Source: Nitrosarchaeum sp.
GTDB lineage: Archaea > Thermoproteota > Nitrososphaeria > Nitrososphaerales > Nitrosopumilaceae
Direction: 5' to 3'
Assembly (NCBI GenBank): GCA_023265135.1
Contig: JAHFUM010000001.1
Location: 375,632-439,631, forward strand
DNA length: 64,000 bases
The position numbers and the translations under genes are program-made. Below the pieces are notes generated by a model. It was not told where the DNA came from. It was given only the letters and a program-made list of their open reading frames with translations, and did not search any database. Positions within the stretch are counted from its first letter, which is position 1; each line of letters opens with the position of its first letter. Positions 61,582-64,000 of this stretch are shown in pieces.

Positions 61582-61881
61582 CTAATCGATTAATTCGGTC
61601 CAACCTTTGATGAAGACTGAGTTCTTGTAGAGTGGAACTGGTTGTCCAACTGTAAAATCCATAGGTCTCATCCAAAAAATTGCCTTTGTTGGGCAAACAC
61701 CGATGCATGCTCCATCTGAGATACATCTTTCTGGGTAGAAGACAAATGCCTTACCTCTCTTCCAGCCTTCAACTGGTTTTACTCTAAGTACATCTGGTCC
61801 TAATGTTGTACAGATTTCTACACATAGTGCACATCCAATACACATTTGTTCGCTGATGTCTGGAATAATTCCTACTGGCAT
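61582..61881 (-). CDS. Ferredoxin with one 4Fe-4S and one Asp-containing cluster motif
   Basis: A 99-residue electron carrier. The first motif is CIGCALCVEIC (about 14-24); the second is CISDGACIGVCP (about 53-64), in which Asp occupies the second Cys position, as in the 7Fe ferredoxins of Sulfolobus and in Pyrococcus ferredoxin. The second cluster is therefore probably 3Fe-4S or Asp-ligated 4Fe-4S. The long inserted loop (TTLGPDVLRVKPVEG) and extended tail are typical of thaumarchaeal ferredoxins. The AT-rich 232 bases between it and the PII gene show no further gene. Confidence 0.9.
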   Translation of the reverse strand: MPVGIIPDISEQMCIGCALCVEICTTLGPDVLRVKPVEGWKRGKAFVFYPERCISDGACIGVCPTKAIFWMRPMDFTVGQPVPLYKNSVFIKGWTELID

Positions 61882-61986
61882 AACGAAATTTTCTTATCTT
61901 TTGATCTTAATATAATTTGCCCAAAAAATAGGAATTATAACGGCGTTTCATATTTTATAACACCGTTTAAAATTTTGATCGCTTTT

Positions 61987-62658
61987 TTAAAATACTTTAG
62001 AATCAAAATAATTAATTTTGAATATTTTTTTTGTATTTCCGACTTGATTTAATGAATTTAGCATCAAACTATCATCCGTTCTTTTAAGATGATACATTGC
62101 AGATCTTTTTGAATCTATAATATGTCTACCTCCTGGAGAAAGAATCCATTCACCATAGTCATTTTTTCTAACAATACCCGTTATTATCACTGAAGAACCA
62201 CACTCACTTCCAATAGACGAAAGTAACATTAATGATGCATTAACAAATCTCCCAGATTCTTTTTCATCAAATAGGCTGTAAAAGCCATTAAACGAATCAA
62301 TTATCACCAAAAATTTTCCAGCCGATATTTTTTTTGCTACTTCAGATACAATTTTTTCCCAGTTTGTCTTACTTGGACAATGAACCTCAACTTTGTCATT
62401 TTTTTCAATCATTTCTGAAATGATATAACCACTATAAAGTAAGTCAAAATCTAAAAAAATTACTGGATAGTTTATGGAATCAATTAATTCATTTAAAAAT
62501 TCAGCTTTAAGAAAAGGTTCAGAACATAAAATTATGTTTGGATTTTTATTTGAAAATTCTTCTTTTACATATATTAAATCATCATCTAAAATCTGTTCAG
62601 GATTTTTATCCAACAATCTCTTAGCATCTAACAGATATAATAATGAATTTGACTTCAA
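61987..62658 (-). CDS. RecA-superfamily-like protein lacking a P-loop
   Basis: A 223-residue protein with the strand order of a RecA/KaiC-like core: NPNIILCSEPFLKAEFLNEL at about 34-53 where Walker A should be (no GxxxxGKT), Walker B-like KFLVIIDSFNGF (about 115-126), and a sensor/strand SSVIITGIVRKND (about 154-166), then a beta hairpin SPGGRHIIDSKRSAMYHL. It probably does not bind ATP in the usual way, as in some RadB-like accessory proteins. Its start overlaps the divergent aminotransferase start by 16 bases. Confidence 0.55.
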   Translation of the reverse strand: MKSNSLLYLLDAKRLLDKNPEQILDDDLIYVKEEFSNKNPNIILCSEPFLKAEFLNELIDSINYPVIFLDFDLLYSGYIISEMIEKNDKVEVHCPSKTNWEKIVSEVAKKISAGKFLVIIDSFNGFYSLFDEKESGRFVNASLMLLSSIGSECGSSVIITGIVRKNDYGEWILSPGGRHIIDSKRSAMYHLKRTDDSLMLNSLNQVGNTKKIFKINYFDSKVF

Positions 62659-63793
62659 AAGATATATCGGAAGATTTTCCTAACTCCGGTAAAATTTATC
62701 TGAATAACGCTTCTGTTTCTTTGATGCCTTTACAAAGCATTGAAGCAATGAAAGATTTTCTAATTTCCTATAATTCTAGAGGACCTGATTCAATAAATTC
62801 TGACCTGTTTGTTACTGAAAAATTATGGAATACTAGAAAAATTATTGCAAAAATTATCAATTATAATCCAGAAGAAGTTATCTTGACTCAAAGTACTACT
62901 GATGGAATTAACATAGTGGCAAACGGTCTATCTTTTAAACAAAATTCTAATATTATAATTCGAGGATTATCACATGAACATCATGCAAATTTTTATCCTT
63001 GGCTTCGATTACAAAATAAAACTAAAATCAAAAATTTATCTATAGATAAAAATGGGTTTTTTGATTTTAACGAACTTAAAACATTTCTTGATAATAATAC
63101 AAAACTAATATCTATTAGTCATGCATTGTACAATACTGGTTCCATATTACCAGTAGAAAAAATTGGTAACATGCTTGAAAATTTTACTTCATTTTTCATA
63201 GATAGTGCACAGACTGTTGGATGTATAGGTAATTTTGATGTGACAAAGATTAAATGTAATTTTATGTCTTTTAACGGATCTAAGTGGTTATGCGGACCTA
63301 TGGGAACAGGATTATTTTATTGTAACAACAAATCACAGGAATTACTAGAACCTATGACCATTGGTGGAGAATCAGCAATGATCTATGATAATACCAATCT
63401 AGCATTCAAAAATATTCCCGATAAATTTCAAACAGGATTTCGTAATTATGTTGGAATGGTAGGTTTAGAATCATCAGTAAATTATCTTCTTAAGTTTGGT
63501 ATGGAAAATATCCGTAAAAAAATCTTTATCTTTCAACTCTTTTAAGAGATGAATTATCTAAAATTAAAAATATTATTCTATATGGTTCGGAGATCCCTGA
63601 GGAAAGAACTAGTATAATTTCTTTCAATATTGAAGGTCATGATCCAGAAGCAATAGTAGAAAAATTGGAAAAACAAAACATCATATTGGCTGTTAGAGAA
63701 ATTTTAGAAAAAAAGATCGTACGAGCATCTCCTCATTTTTTTAATACTGAATCTGAAATACTTCAAGTTATTGATGCAATAAAAAACCTATAG
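62643..63793 (+). pseudogene. Class V aminotransferase (cysteine desulfurase-like) with a frameshift
   Basis: A fold-type I PLP protein of about 383 residues, split by a frameshift in a 7-A run at 63516-63522. The first frame (to stop 63545) has SHALYNTGSILPVEKI, IDSAQTVG (PLP Asp) and the PLP lysine in SFNGSKWLCGPMG; after the run, the next frame continues with LLRDELSKI to the stop at 63793 with the small C-terminal domain (VRASPHFFNTESEI). One more or two fewer A would restore the reading. It may be a sequencing error, a phase-variable or slippage site, or a recent mutation. Substrate unknown (desulfurase, kynureninase or epimerase branch). Confidence 0.7.
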
Positions 63794-64000
63794 ATTTTCT
63801 TGTTCTTCTATTACCATCATTGTTAAAGTTGATTGTATTTTACCAATTTTTCTAACTTTGTTTGTGATAATTGTACGCAATTTTTCAGCGTCTTTAGATG
63901 ATAATTTTAAGACTATATCATATACTCCATAAACACCTTGAACCTCATAATCCACTTCCTCATTTGAAAGAATGCGTTTAACATCAGCTATTATTGATTC
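63788..64000 (-). CDS. Lrp/AsnC-type ligand-binding domain protein (partial)
   Basis: The last 70 codons of a gene that continues past the window edge. The sequence (EEVDYEVQGVYGVYDIVLKL, then a helix KLRTIITNKVRKI and a strand STLTMMVIEE) is the RAM domain of Lrp/AsnC proteins, an amino-acid sensing alpha/beta dimerisation fold. Whether a helix-turn-helix precedes it cannot be seen; stand-alone RAM domain proteins are frequent in archaea. The 3' end overlaps the aminotransferase by 6 bases. Confidence 0.82.
   Translation of the reverse strand, partial: ESIIADVKRILSNEEVDYEVQGVYGVYDIVLKLSSKDAEKLRTIITNKVRKIGKIQSTLTMMVIEEQENL

Overview
The window (about one third G+C) comes from an ammonia-oxidising archaeon of the Nitrososphaerota (Thaumarchaeota), most likely the marine or freshwater Nitrosopumilus/Nitrosarchaeum group. 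The evidence is archaeal information-processing genes (both subunits of DNA polymerase D, Orc1/Cdc6, Gins51, three TFB genes, a group II chaperonin, archaeal CCA-adding enzyme, GGGP synthase), an ESCRT-III/CdvB paralogue, CFI-box secreted proteins, and many leaderless genes whose start codon lies about 25 bases after a TATA box. No amo, urease or carbon-fixation genes are in the window; the assignment rests on protein families, not on a database search.

Layout. 0-11.5 kb: a winged-helix regulator, a coiled-coil protein facing an ESCRT-III paralogue, TFB number 1, a candidate structured RNA, an SDR, the sulfation pair CysQ/CysC, a hemerythrin, TFB number 2, exported and ribbon-helix-helix proteins, and the wreck of an ammonium transporter gene. 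11.6-18.9 kb: a proteostasis operon (CBS/HPF-like protein, PAC2, Hsp20) leading into a dense set of UspA and CBS proteins, then CrcB. 19-30.4 kb: TFB number 3, an hsp20-cdc48 operon, an ACT-domain protein, NDH-2, a cyclophilin/CFI-box protein, CbiE, a cupredoxin-like protein and a SpoIIM-family protein.

30.5-45.1 kb is a replication district: PolD small subunit, Orc1/Cdc6, a predicted origin with inverted origin-recognition boxes around an AT-rich segment, an unknown winged-helix protein and a small AbrB protein, then GGGP synthase, PolD large subunit, GlyA, thermosome, glutamine synthetase and Gins51. 45-55.3 kb holds an AN1 finger, SDR and SQR-like oxidoreductases, tRNA-Pro, an RNA-metabolism set (ThpR, CCA enzyme, a protein kinase), the UPF0200/UPF0201 pair, sirtuin, RNase Z, tRNA G10 methyltransferase and PRPP synthase. 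55.5-64 kb holds a second CBS/UspA group, a J-domain protein with an altered HPD motif, a membrane nucleotide cyclase, PII, a ferredoxin with an Asp in one cluster motif, a RecA-like protein without a P-loop, a frameshifted class V aminotransferase and a partial Lrp/AsnC protein.

Main themes: stress and energy sensing (CBS, UspA, PII, cyclase), protein quality control, and replication. The most unusual signals are exact inverted DNA repeats inside paralogous genes (208 bp plus 84 bp between TFBs, 126 bp between UspAs), which look like recent gene conversion; a possible new structured RNA at 3.83-3.96 kb; an ammonium-transporter fossil; a well-formed replication origin; and an operon that may couple ribosome hibernation, proteasome assembly and small heat-shock chaperoning.
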